54,276 nucleotides of DNA from Planctomycetia bacterium. GTDB taxonomy: Bacteria; Planctomycetota; MHYJ01; WSZJ01. This document shows positions 7,225 through 15,748 of the stretch, one piece after another (the first letter of the stretch is position 1; each line of letters opens with the position of its first letter). The position numbers and the translations under genes were made by a program. The notes under the pieces are model-generated. The model was not told the DNA's origin, ran no database searches, and saw only the letters and a program-made list of their open reading frames with translations. The stretch lies in the NCBI GenBank assembly GCA_020849035.1, contig JADLHC010000169.1:1-54276 (forward strand), written 5' to 3'.

Positions 7225-9270
7225 ATGCGCCGGGCTCTCTGCCTCAGCCTCTTCCTCGCCGCGGCGCTGTGCGTCGCCGCCGACACCGTCGTCCCGCGCC
7301 AGGGGCAGGCGACCGAGGGCAAGGTCGTCACCGACGACGGCAACGAGGTCGTCATCAACCCGTACTTCTCGAAGTTCAAGGAGTGCGTCTGGCGCGTCGT
7401 GAAGCTGCCGAAGGCGGCCGTGGCGAAGGTGGACATCACGCCCGAGACGCCCTTCCGCGAGTTCTGGCGGCGCTCGGCCGGGATCAAGGCGAAGGACGCG
7501 GCGGCGTGGGTGGAGCTGGGGAAGTGGGCGAAGGAGAAGAAGCTCGAGCCGGAGGCCAAGGAGTGCGCGGCGAACGCGCTTGCGGCCGATCCGGAGAACG
7601 CGGAAGCGAAGGCGCTGCTCGGGGCCGAGGCGGACAAGCTGGCGAAGTCGGGCCCGCGGCACAACAGGGAGCTGGCGGCGCGCATCGCGGACTACGCGGC
7701 GCTGGACGCCGGCGATCGCAAGGCGGCGTACGACGCGCTCAAGAAGGACTTCGGCACGACGCTGCCCCGCGAGTGGTTCGACCGCGTGGGGCGCTCGATG
7801 GCGCAGCCGAAAGGGTTCCGCGAGGAAGTGAAGCTGACGCTGAACTCCGAGAAGACGTCCGGCGTGTACTGCATTTACGTGCCGGACGACTACGACCCGC
7901 TGCGCCCGTGGCCGCTCGTGATCGGGCTGCACGGCGGCGGCCCGGCCGGCAAGGACGGCAAGGGCGTCGTCGGCAGCGGCCCCCAGTTCTATCCCTTCCT
8001 CGACACCGACGTCCGCGCCCGCGGCTACATCGCGGTCTGCCCGAGCGCGCTCGCCGCGCCGTGGGCGGAGTCCCTGAACGACCCGCTTTTCACGTCCGTC
8101 CTGCAGGAGGTCCAGATCCTGTTCAACGTGGACCTGAACCGCGTCTACCTGATCGGGCACTCGATGGGCGGGTTCGGGACGTGGCATTTCGGCCCGAAGT
8201 ACGCGGAGAAGTTCGCGTGCATCGCGCCGGCGTCGGGGGGCGGGCACAACGGGGAGGGGAAGCTGGCGGACCTCGGGACCGGCGTGTACGTCTACCACTC
8301 CGACAACGACGGCCGCTGCCGCGTCGAGCCCGACCGCGAGGCGGCGGAACTGCTGAAGAAGTCGCGGGCGGACTTCATCTATACCGAGCTGCCGAGCCGC
8401 GACCACGACTTCCCCCAGGAGGTCGTCCACGACATGTTCGACTTCTTCGACGCGCGCCGCCTCTGGGGCCGGCAGGGGAAGCAGCTCGTCCCGCCGCGCG
8501 CTCCGCGGTCGAGCTTCCTCGAGAAGCTGACGCCGGAGGAGGCGAAGTACTTCCCGATCCAGTCGGCGGGGGGCGGGAAGAACGAGGTGAAACTGTGGCT
8601 GGCGGACGTGCAGAAGGGGGGCGGGAACGCGGAGAAGGCGGCGAAGAAGATCGCGGAGAGCGGCGACAAGTCGGCGACGGCGACGCTCGGCGCGTGGCTG
8701 GCGGACAAGCGGACGGCGGAGGACGTGCGGGCGCTCTGCGCGCAGACGATCGGCGACCTGAAGGACGCGAAGGGCCTGAACGCGCTGTCCGCGGGGCTCC
8801 TCGACGACTCGCTCAAGATCCGCCGCGCGTCCGCGGAGGCGATCGGGAAGGTCGGCGACCCCAGGGGCGCCGCGCCGCTCGCCGCCGCGGTCGAGGCGCT
8901 CGGGAAGACCTTCGACTCGAAGCTGCAGGGCCGCCAGATGGACGTCGTGGACTGGGAGACGCTGCAGGACGTGAACGCGACGTACGTCGTCGCCCTGGGC
9001 GCGCTCGGCGACGCCAAGACCGCCCAGCCGGTGATCTCGGTCTCGCTGCGAAAGATCCTCTTCTCGAAGGTCGCGGTGGACTACGACCGCCAGGTCCAGG
9101 CCGGGCCCGAGCCCTCGCGGCGCGCGGCCGCCGCGCGCATCGTGCCGGCGCTCCCGGGCTTCAGGGAGCCGAAACTCCGCGACGAGCTCAAGGCGATCCG
9201 CGAGCAGTTCGCCGGACAGGGAGACATCCACAAGGCGTGCGACGACGCCGAGGCGGCGATGGCGAAGTAG
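7225..9270 (+). CDS. Secreted alpha/beta-hydrolase (esterase/PHB-depolymerase-like) with HEAT-like C-terminal region
   Basis: 681 residues. A signal peptide (residues 1-19, cleavage near CVAAD) exports it. Residues 80-140 look like a TPR pair (AAWVELGKWAKEKKLEPEA). The hydrolase domain spans about 200-410: LVIGLHGGGP (oxyanion region), GHSMGGFGTW with nucleophile Ser313, an acid in YHSDNDGR, and SRDHDFPQ supplying the histidine, so the catalytic triad is complete. Residues 430-681 contain helical repeats of HEAT type (LSAGLLDDSLKIRRASAEAIGKVGDPRGAAPL). The substrate is unknown; a polyester or acyl-ester substrate fits the family. A TATAGAAT box (7182-7189) lies upstream of the start. Confidence 0.82.
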   Translation: MRRALCLSLFLAAALCVAADTVVPRQGQATEGKVVTDDGNEVVINPYFSKFKECVWRVVKLPKAAVAKVDITPETPFREFWRRSAGIKAKDAAAWVELGKWAKEKKLEPEAKECAANALAADPENAEAKALLGAEADKLAKSGPRHNRELAARIADYAALDAGDRKAAYDALKKDFGTTLPREWFDRVGRSMAQPKGFREEVKLTLNSEKTSGVYCIYVPDDYDPLRPWPLVIGLHGGGPAGKDGKGVVGSGPQFYPFLDTDVRARGYIAVCPSALAAPWAESLNDPLFTSVLQEVQILFNVDLNRVYLIGHSMGGFGTWHFGPKYAEKFACIAPASGGGHNGEGKLADLGTGVYVYHSDNDGRCRVEPDREAAELLKKSRADFIYTELPSRDHDFPQEVVHDMFDFFDARRLWGRQGKQLVPPRAPRSSFLEKLTPEEAKYFPIQSAGGGKNEVKLWLADVQKGGGNAEKAAKKIAESGDKSATATLGAWLADKRTAEDVRALCAQTIGDLKDAKGLNALSAGLLDDSLKIRRASAEAIGKVGDPRGAAPLAAAVEALGKTFDSKLQGRQMDVVDWETLQDVNATYVVALGALGDAKTAQPVISVSLRKILFSKVAVDYDRQVQAGPEPSRRAAAARIVPALPGFREPKLRDELKAIREQFAGQGDIHKACDDAEAAMAK

Positions 9271-9286
9271 CGGCGCCGGCATCGCG

Positions 9287-9302
9287 TAGAATGCCGCGCC
9301 CA
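9287..9302 (+). promoter_or_regulatory. -10-like box TAGAAT directly before the start codon
   Basis: TAGAAT at 9287-9292 lies 9 nt before ATG 9302; no Shine-Dalgarno sequence and no clear -35. A leaderless or near-leaderless transcript is predicted. Confidence 0.45.
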
Positions 9303-10765
9303 TGACGGTCGCCCCCGAAACCCCGCCGGCCACGCCGACCTCGCTCGCCGGCTCCACGCGGTCCGCGCTCGCCCTCTCGGGGCTGTTCTTCGTCATCTAC
9401 GCCGCCTACGCCCTGACCCACCGCGGCTCCGCCCACCAGGACGCCGCGAACCACTTCGGATACGCGCACGACGGGCTGCGGAGCCTGTCGCTGCTGCTCG
9501 ACCCGTGGGGGCGCCCGCTCTGGTCGGCCGCGCTCTGCCTCCCCGCGCAGGGCGGCCTGCTCGTGTCGAAGGTCTTCTGCGCGCTCTACGCCGCGTGGGC
9601 CCTGTTCGAGACATGGCGCCTCGCCCGCCACGTCCTCCCGCACGCCGCCCTCCTCGCCATCCCCGCCATGGGCCTCCAGTTTCACTTCTTCGCCCTCGCC
9701 GGCGACAACATGACCGAGCCGCTCTTCGCCCTCGTCTTCGCCGTCGCCTACCGCAAATGGCTCGAGGAACGGTTCGTCGCCTCGCTCCTCCTCGCGTCGC
9801 TCCTGCCTCTCGCCCGCCCCGAGGGGTTCTTCCTCGGCATCCTCTGGGGCTGCTTCGTCCTCGCGTCGCGCCTGCCGCTCGTGAGGAAACTCTGGTACCC
9901 GCTCCTCCTGCTCGGCGGCACCGCCCTCTGGTCCCTCGGCGGCCTCGTCGCCGACGGCGACATCCTCTTCATCAAGCACCACTGGCCCGGCAACTGGGTC
10001 CCCGGCGACGTCTACGGCCGCGGCCGCCTCTTTCACTACGTCCTCCAGTGGCCCCTCTGGACCGGCGCGGCGCTCCTCCCGCCCTTCCTCGCCGGGCTCT
10101 GGGCGTTCGCCTCGGGCCGCCCGCGCATCCACGTCGTCACGTTCGCCTACTTCTTCCTGCTCCACACGATTCTCTGGTGGAAGGGCCTGTTCGGCTCGAT
10201 CGGCTACCTGCGGTATTTCGTCTGCATCGCGCCGCTCATCGCGCTGTTCACCGCGGAGGGGATGCGGTTCTGCGCGGCGGCGCTGGCGGCGTGGCGCGTC
10301 CCGGCCCGGCTCACGTACGGCGCGATCGCGGCCGGCGCGGCGCTGTGGTGCGCGGCGGGGTACGAGGCGCAGCCGGACGTGTACGTCTTCCGCGTCTACG
10401 AGGATTCCCGCGACCTCTGGCAGCCCGGCCCGCCCCCGCGCATCGTCGCCGACGCGCACGCCCGCCACGTCCACCTCGAACCCCCGTACGCCCCGCTCCA
10501 GCCCCCGACCCAGGAGGTCGCGGCGCAGCAGAAGCTCTACGCCTCGTTCCCCGCCGGCACCCGCATCCTCTGGGACGACCGCATGGGCGGCGGCTACTAC
10601 GCCATGGGCGACCGCGAGTTCGCCGCCGCCGGCTACCGCGTCGCCGCGCGCCGCACCGTCGACATGGCCGCCCTGAGGCCGGAGTGGTTCGTGAAGGGTC
10701 GCCGCCTGTTCACCGGGCGCGACTGGAGCGAGCCGATCACCGTGACCGTGTACGAGCGGCGCTGA
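9302..10765 (+). CDS. Polytopic membrane protein, glycosyltransferase (GT-C)-like
   Basis: 487 residues with about ten hydrophobic helices and a soluble C-terminal 130 residues. The first loop contains HQDAANHFGYAHDGL, an acidic motif in the place where GT-C enzymes have their catalytic Asp; GDNMTEPLFAL and LARPEGFFLG are also like GT39/GT87 proteins, in which ARPEG follows a mid-protein helix. The C-terminal part has WDDRMGGGYYAMG. It probably transfers a sugar from a lipid carrier outside the cytoplasmic membrane; substrate not determinable. It converges on the gene ending at 10769. Confidence 0.7.
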   Translation: MTVAPETPPATPTSLAGSTRSALALSGLFFVIYAAYALTHRGSAHQDAANHFGYAHDGLRSLSLLLDPWGRPLWSAALCLPAQGGLLVSKVFCALYAAWALFETWRLARHVLPHAALLAIPAMGLQFHFFALAGDNMTEPLFALVFAVAYRKWLEERFVASLLLASLLPLARPEGFFLGILWGCFVLASRLPLVRKLWYPLLLLGGTALWSLGGLVADGDILFIKHHWPGNWVPGDVYGRGRLFHYVLQWPLWTGAALLPPFLAGLWAFASGRPRIHVVTFAYFFLLHTILWWKGLFGSIGYLRYFVCIAPLIALFTAEGMRFCAAALAAWRVPARLTYGAIAAGAALWCAAGYEAQPDVYVFRVYEDSRDLWQPGPPPRIVADAHARHVHLEPPYAPLQPPTQEVAAQQKLYASFPAGTRILWDDRMGGGYYAMGDREFAAAGYRVAARRTVDMAALRPEWFVKGRRLFTGRDWSEPITVTVYERR

Positions 10766-10768
10766 CCG

Positions 10769-12427
10769 TCAGATCCCGACCGCCGCCGCGTTCCCGCGCC
10801 GCGGCGATACGCCCGCGCTGAGGACCCCCGTCTTCGGGTCGAAGCACACCGCCGTCACCCGCCCGAACTCCCACCGCCCGCCGATCGTCGCGAGGTGCCC
10901 GCGCCCCAGAAGCGAGTCCAGCGTCGCCTTCTCGAACCGCCCCTCCACCACCGCGCCCCCCGGCGTCGCCCCGTGCGGCGCGAACGACGACGGGAACGCG
11001 ATCGACGTCAGCAGCGGCGCCTCCACCGCCTCCTGCAGTCCCATCCCGCGCACCGCCACGTTCACGAAGAACTGCAGCGTCCACTGGTCCTGCCCGTCCC
11101 CGCCCGGCGTCCCGAATGCCAGGCACCGCCCGTCCGGCAGCGTCGCCAGGCCCGGCGACAGCGTCGTCCGCGGCCGCTTCCCCGGCTCCAGCCGGTTCGG
11201 GTGGTACTGCAGCAGGTTGAACATCTGCAGCCGCGTCCCCGGCGCGAACCCCAGCCCGGGGATCTGCGGGTTCGAGTCAAACCACCCCCCGGACGGCGTC
11301 GCCGACACCATCAGCCCGTCCCGGTCCGCCGCGTCCACGTGCGTCGTGTCCCCCGTGTGCGATCCCAGCGGCTCGAACCCGCGGTCCGCCGTGCCGCTCG
11401 TCCAGGGGAGGGGGGAAGCGCCCTCGCCGGGTCGGAGGACGCGGGACGCCTCGGGCCCGACGAGCTTGCGCCGCTGGGCCGCATACTCCGTCGAGAGCAG
11501 CCGGTCGAGCGGCACCTCCGCGAATTTCGGGTCGCCGTAGAACCCCTCGCGGTCCGCGAACGCCAGCTTCGCCACCTCCAGGTACAGGTGCGCCCACGCC
11601 GCCTCCGGAAGCGCGCCGATGTCGTCGTTCTCCAGCAGCCGCAGCATCTGCAGGAACACCGGCCCCTGCGACCACGGCCCGCACTTGCTCACCACGCACC
11701 CGCGCCAGTCGATCTCGACCGCCTCCTCCCACGCCCCCGCGTACCCCGAGAGGTCCGCCGCCGCGATCAGCCCCTTCACAGGCTCCCCCTTGCGGTCCGG
11801 CTGCTCCGTGGCAAAAAAAGCCGCCATCGCCTGGGCGACCCGCCCCGCGTAGAAGCCTGAGCGTCCGCGCGACGCGATCGACTCCAGGGTCCGGGCGAGG
11901 TCCGGCTGCCTGAGCACGGGGCCCGGGGAGGAGAACGCCGCGGCCGTTGCAGGCCACGCCGGGAAGACCAGGCGGTTCGCGTCGATCGCCGCGCGCAGCC
12001 TCGCGTCCACCGGGAATCCGTCGGCCGCCAACTCCACCGCCGGCCTCAGGACCTCCTTCAACGGCAGCTTCCCGAACTTTTCCAGCAGCAGCAGCCACGC
12101 GTCCACCGTCGCCGGGACCGCCGCCGATGCGATGCCGTCGCCGGGGATGCCGGAGGCGGGGAAGCGACCCCGTTCCGCCGCCGCGGGGGCCGGCCCCTGG
12201 CCGCTGATGGCGTGAGTCTCGCCGTCGGGGGCGCGCACGAGGATCGGGCACTCCCCGCCGAGCCCGTTGAGGTGCGGCTCGAGCACCGCCAGCGCGAACC
12301 CCGCCGCCGCCGCCGCGTCCGCCGCGTTCCCGCCCTTCGCGAACATCCGCGCCCCGGCCGTCGCCGCAAGGTGATGTCCCGCGGCCACGATTCCGCGCGA
12401 GGACACGATGTCGGGTCGATGCAGCAC
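10769..12427 (-). CDS. Gamma-glutamyltranspeptidase-family protein
   Basis: 552 residues, usual length for the Ntn-hydrolase family that cleaves gamma-glutamyl bonds (glutathione) or acyl amides. The proenzyme splits before a threonine: GDTTHVD is present, with the predicted nucleophile at Thr361. N-terminal motifs GGNAADAAAAAGFALAV and NGLGGECPILV are typical of the large subunit; SATPSGGWFDSNPQIPG and RPRTTLSPGLATLPDG belong to the small subunit. No signal peptide is visible, so it is probably cytoplasmic, unlike the periplasmic E. coli Ggt. Start GTG 12427 has a TAAGCT box 6 nt upstream and no Shine-Dalgarno sequence. Confidence 0.88.
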   Translation of the reverse strand: MLHRPDIVSSRGIVAAGHHLAATAGARMFAKGGNAADAAAAAGFALAVLEPHLNGLGGECPILVRAPDGETHAISGQGPAPAAAERGRFPASGIPGDGIASAAVPATVDAWLLLLEKFGKLPLKEVLRPAVELAADGFPVDARLRAAIDANRLVFPAWPATAAAFSSPGPVLRQPDLARTLESIASRGRSGFYAGRVAQAMAAFFATEQPDRKGEPVKGLIAAADLSGYAGAWEEAVEIDWRGCVVSKCGPWSQGPVFLQMLRLLENDDIGALPEAAWAHLYLEVAKLAFADREGFYGDPKFAEVPLDRLLSTEYAAQRRKLVGPEASRVLRPGEGASPLPWTSGTADRGFEPLGSHTGDTTHVDAADRDGLMVSATPSGGWFDSNPQIPGLGFAPGTRLQMFNLLQYHPNRLEPGKRPRTTLSPGLATLPDGRCLAFGTPGGDGQDQWTLQFFVNVAVRGMGLQEAVEAPLLTSIAFPSSFAPHGATPGGAVVEGRFEKATLDSLLGRGHLATIGGRWEFGRVTAVCFDPKTGVLSAGVSPRRGNAAAVGI

Positions 12428-12439
12428 GCCGCAAGCTTA
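12427..12439 (-). promoter_or_regulatory. -10-like box TAAGCT 6 nt before GTG start
   Basis: Read on the minus strand, TAAGCT (12434-12439) is followed by six bases and the GTG of the GGT-like gene. No Shine-Dalgarno sequence. Leaderless start predicted. Confidence 0.5.
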
Positions 12440-12460
12440 CCGGAGCCCGCGCCACGGACC

Positions 12461-12498
12461 AGAAAGAACGGGCCGCCCCGCCTGCGCGGAGCGGCCCG
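12461..12498 (-). terminator. Intrinsic terminator of the porin gene
   Basis: On the minus strand CGGGCCGC (12491-12498) pairs with GCGGCCCG (12469-12476), with further inner pairing of CCGC and GCGG. The stem is followed by the T-rich stretch TTCTTT. It lies 17 bp after the stop of the porin gene and before the GGT promoter. Confidence 0.75.
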
Positions 12499-12515
12499 CT
12501 CGAGGAACCGCCGGA

Positions 12516-13823
12516 CTAGAAGTCGATCTGTCCCCGGAACACGAACACGCTCTCGTTGTCGATCACCTGGCCGTTGGCCGTGAAGAACTCGCGCGTGTCC
12601 TCGTGGTCGTACCGGTAGTACACGTACATCACCGAGACGCGCACGTAGTCGTTCGGGTAGTAGTTCAGGCCGAACGCCACTTCCTGCGCGGCCCGGCTCC
12701 CCACCCAGCCCGCCTCCTCCTCGAACGTGTCGTCGAGGCGGATCGCAGAGTATCGGCCGACGATCTGCACGTCGCCGAACCCGCCGTCCTTGAACAGCGG
12801 CTTCTTGATCGAGGGCCGCTTGTTGTTCAGCCTCGTGCTCCCCAGCACCCAGAACCCGATCTCGCCCATGTACGAGGAGACGCGGAACGGATCCAGGCTG
12901 CCGTCCGGCATGTCGTGCTTCGACTTCAGGTACGAGAACTCGCCCTTCACCGACAGCGGGCCCCAGATCCACACGAGCTCGGCGCCGAACCGCGTCCGGT
13001 CCTCGTCGGACTCGAAGACGTTGGGGCCGAAGTGGAAGACGGTGCCGGAGGCCGGGGCGCGGAACTCGAACGGCGCGCCGCTGTTGCGCCCGGCGATGCC
13101 GCGCGTGTAGTGCAGCGCGAACGACAGGTGCTTGATGATGTCGGACTCCATCTTGGCGCCCGGCTTGACCTGGATGCGGATGGCGATGTCCTTGTCGCTG
13201 TTGTTGTCGCCGGCGACGCCGTTGCCGTTGAACACGCCGAGCCAGTAGTGGAAGATCCCGCCGTCCGGCGAACCGAAGATCATGGCGCCCAGGTCGCGAC
13301 CGGGAACGGTCAGCGAGAGCAGGGAGTTCTCGGGCATGTCCATCCAGCGCACGTCCTCGATGAGCTCCTGGCTGTAGGGCTCCTTGAAGAGGCCGACGCG
13401 GACCTTGAGGAAGTCCCACTTGTCGAACTGCACCCAGCCGAGGAACAGGCTGGAGCCGCCGCCGAAGAACTGCGGCCGCACGTAGCCGGAGAACGCCTCC
13501 CAGAGGCGCGCCTCGACTTCGATGCCGGTCTGCTTCGTCGTGAAGCTGTCGTTGTATCCGTCGGCGTCGTCGAAGGTCGCGTTGTTCGTGTAGTGGAAGA
13601 TGGCGAGGGCGCCGATGCGGCCTGCGAACGTGTTGTCGCTGGTCTTGAACCGGAGGCCGTCGTCGAAGTAGGCGTTGACGCCGGTTCCGGTGGCGGCGCC
13701 TCCGCTCTTCTCCGACTTGGCCTCGAGGGCCTTGACCCGGTCTTCGAGCGTGCCCGTCTGGGCGCCGGCGATGCTCGAGGTCAGGAACACGGCGAGAACG
13801 GCAAGCGGGACGAACTGTTTCAT
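12516..13823 (-). CDS. Outer-membrane porin, phosphate-selective (OprO/OprP)-like
   Basis: 435 residues. A signal peptide (MKQFVPLAVLAVFLTSSIAGAQ) is followed by a short coiled coil (TLEDRVKALEAKSEK, about 25-40) and a beta-barrel with many alternating aromatic strands; the last residue is Phe, the outer-membrane targeting signal. Strand motifs such as DDGLRFKTSDNTFAGRIG and VRVGLFKEPYSQELIED are typical of the porin O/P family. ATG 13823 was chosen because AGGGGAAG lies just upstream and the signal peptide begins there; upstream codons are AT-rich promoter. Substrate unknown. The porin at 20586 shares its coiled-coil-plus-barrel design and ribosome-binding site. Confidence 0.85.
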   Translation of the reverse strand: MKQFVPLAVLAVFLTSSIAGAQTGTLEDRVKALEAKSEKSGGAATGTGVNAYFDDGLRFKTSDNTFAGRIGALAIFHYTNNATFDDADGYNDSFTTKQTGIEVEARLWEAFSGYVRPQFFGGGSSLFLGWVQFDKWDFLKVRVGLFKEPYSQELIEDVRWMDMPENSLLSLTVPGRDLGAMIFGSPDGGIFHYWLGVFNGNGVAGDNNSDKDIAIRIQVKPGAKMESDIIKHLSFALHYTRGIAGRNSGAPFEFRAPASGTVFHFGPNVFESDEDRTRFGAELVWIWGPLSVKGEFSYLKSKHDMPDGSLDPFRVSSYMGEIGFWVLGSTRLNNKRPSIKKPLFKDGGFGDVQIVGRYSAIRLDDTFEEEAGWVGSRAAQEVAFGLNYYPNDYVRVSVMYVYYRYDHEDTREFFTANGQVIDNESVFVFRGQIDF

Positions 13824-13894
13824 GGAGCTTCCCCTAAAGTTGACGATGAGGGCATCGCCAAGGCCGATGGTGCGGCTTAACTTCCCCTTACCGC

Positions 13895-13922
13895 ACGCTA
13901 ATATTTCCTGAACAAACGTCAA
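13895..13922 (-). promoter_or_regulatory. Promoter of the porin gene
   Basis: Minus-strand TTGACG (13917-13922), 16-bp spacer, TAGCGT (13895-13900). The region is AT-rich compared with its surroundings. The leader of about 65 nt carries the Shine-Dalgarno sequence AGGGGAAG before ATG 13823. Between 13923 and 14094 I see no gene. Confidence 0.5.
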
Positions 13923-14094
13923 GGTTTGTGGTGAACCCGAAAAGGAAGTCTCGGGGACCGGGTCGCGACCTTTCCAAGTTCGTAACCGGTTCGGCTGGAC
14001 TCGTCGGCCTGAACATGATTCCGGACTTCGGGGTCCGCTGCCCGCAAGGCGCGGGCCAGACGCAAATCTCTGCGCCGCTTGCGTTTCAAACGAA

Positions 14095-14118
14095 ACAGCC
14101 GCCCGAAAGGGCGGCTGT
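14095..14118 (-). terminator. Intrinsic terminator of the transglutaminase gene
   Basis: Perfect 10-bp stem ACAGCCGCCC/GGGCGGCTGT with a 4-nt loop, 26 bp after the stop at 14145. On the minus strand it is followed by TTCGTTTG, a weak T-tract. Confidence 0.7.
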
Positions 14119-14144
14119 CAGGGGAGATTTCCTCGGCGCGACCG

Positions 14145-15179
14145 CTATTTCACGCTGCGCCAGGTCAACTGGCGAGACCAGCCGGTGTGCTCCTTCCCGT
14201 CCACTTCCACGTAGCACTTGATGAACCAGTTCAGCTTCGGCCCGTCCTGCTTCGGCGCCAGGTCGATGTTGCGCCCATGACTGAACGCGACGCGGTTCAC
14301 GTCGATGTGGTCGAAGTAGTAGTCCTTCTTCGACAGGTCCACGTCCGCGTAGCTGATGTCGCTGTACACCCAGCCCCGACCCGGGAAGTACGTCCGGATC
14401 CAGCAGTGATAGCTCGGCTCCTTCGTCGGATCGTCGAACGACTCGACCCCGTCCAGATCCTTCTTCAGCGCCGTCCCCATGACGAACTGCGTCGGCAGGT
14501 CCACCACGCGCGCCATCGCCTGGAACAGCGCATGGTAGTCAGTGCAGTTCCCGGTCTTCGAGTCCATGCAGTACGTCGCCGACCCCTTGCCGCTCGGCTT
14601 CAGGTGCTCCGGGTCCTTCTTCCAGTACTCCGCGTTGTCGATGATCCAGTCGTAGAACTTCCGCGCCCTCGCTTCCGGCCCCTCCGCTCCCGCGGCCAGC
14701 TCGTTCGCCTTCTCGCGGATCTTCGGCGTCGTCTCCCCGTACGGGAACTCCGCCAGCCGCGCCGCCAGCGCTTCCTTCTCCTCCGCCGTCAGCGCCCGGC
14801 CCGCGCCCGCCGGCGGCGCGCTCTCCCACCGCTCCAGCTCGAACGTCACCTCCACCTCGAACGTCCCGGCCTTCGGATCCGGGATCGCGACGTACAGGAA
14901 GCGGTTTCCCTCCGTTGCGTCGCTCTCGATCCTCCAGCCCTCGGGCGCCTTGACCTTCAGGTCCGTGACGCGCTGGAGCGGCTCCTCCACAGGCAGCTCG
15001 AACCACGCGCGCAGCTTCTTCGCCCCGGCCGGAATGTCCTTCACCACGAACGCGTCGCGGACCGAGGCGCGCAGCGGCGTGCCCTCGGGACGGGACTCCT
15101 CGATGATTCCGTCCCCCGCGCACCCCAGCAGGGTGAGGGCGAGGCCGGCGGGAAGGGCACGAAGCAGGGTGTGGCGCAT
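14145..15179 (-). CDS. Transglutaminase-like lipoprotein
   Basis: 344 residues. The signal peptide ends in the lipobox LLGC (Cys20), so it is probably a lipoprotein facing the periplasm. Residues 35-110 form a beta-rich N-terminal domain (AKKLRAWFELP). The transglutaminase/protease core follows: KTGNCTDYHALF gives the catalytic Cys, SYHCWIRTYFPGRGW the His, and SDISYADVD the likely Asp. It may cross-link, deamidate or cleave proteins. It is clearly paralogous to the protein at 23870 (shared SKTGNCTD, YHCW and final RKLT/RQLT strand). Start ATG 15179 has GGAGA upstream. Confidence 0.85.
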   Translation of the reverse strand: MRHTLLRALPAGLALTLLGCAGDGIIEESRPEGTPLRASVRDAFVVKDIPAGAKKLRAWFELPVEEPLQRVTDLKVKAPEGWRIESDATEGNRFLYVAIPDPKAGTFEVEVTFELERWESAPPAGAGRALTAEEKEALAARLAEFPYGETTPKIREKANELAAGAEGPEARARKFYDWIIDNAEYWKKDPEHLKPSGKGSATYCMDSKTGNCTDYHALFQAMARVVDLPTQFVMGTALKKDLDGVESFDDPTKEPSYHCWIRTYFPGRGWVYSDISYADVDLSKKDYYFDHIDVNRVAFSHGRNIDLAPKQDGPKLNWFIKCYVEVDGKEHTGWSRQLTWRSVK

Positions 15180-15289
15180 GGGGATCTCCAGGGAATTTCG
15201 AGGTGCGGACCATAACAGGGCCCCCGCGTGCGCGGCTCATCGGAAATGGCGAATTCCCGTCGTCCCCAGGATCGGGCGCGATTCCGGCT

Positions 15290-15748
15290 TCATTTCTTCC
15301 GCGCCGCCGGTGCCACCTCGGGCGACACGTTCACGTCCAGCCAGAACGCAGCCATCGCCCGCAGGTTCCGCGCGAATTCGTCGAAGTCGATCTCCTTCCG
15401 CACGTAAGCGTTCGCCCCTGCCTCGTAGCTCGCCTGCACGTCCTGCTCCTCCACCGAGCTCGTCAGCACCACCGCCGGCACGAACCGCGTCGCCGCGTCC
15501 TTCCGCAACGCACGGATCACGTCGTTCCCGTGACTCCGCGCCAGCTTCAGGTCCACCAGCACCAGCCCCGGCGTCAGCTTCCGGTCCCTCTCCTCCCACG
15601 CCCCCCTCGCGTGCAGGAAGTCCATCGCCTCGTCCACGTCCTTCACCGCCACGCACAGGTGCGGCACCCCCTCCTTGCGCAGCGCGCGCTGCACGAGGTC
15701 CTGGTGGTCGGGATTGTCCTCAACGAGCAGGATGATCTTGCCGAGCAC
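15290..15748 (-). CDS. Single-domain response regulator (Rcp1/CheY-like)
   Basis: 152 residues, a stand-alone receiver. LVEDNPDH gives the acidic pair (E10, D11), LVLVDLKLARSHG the phosphorylated Asp66, VVLTSS the Thr/Ser switch and YVRKEIDF the conserved Lys. The insert between helix 2 and strand 3 and the closing AAFWLDVN are typical of the phytochrome-partner Rcp1 subgroup. GTG 15748 was chosen because AGGAGA lies 5 nt upstream; it overlaps the 3' end of the kinase gene by 29 bp, so the kinase is its obvious partner. There is no output domain; it must act through protein contacts. Confidence 0.9.
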   Translation of the reverse strand: MLGKIILLVEDNPDHQDLVQRALRKEGVPHLCVAVKDVDEAMDFLHARGAWEERDRKLTPGLVLVDLKLARSHGNDVIRALRKDAATRFVPAVVLTSSVEEQDVQASYEAGANAYVRKEIDFDEFARNLRAMAAFWLDVNVSPEVAPAARKK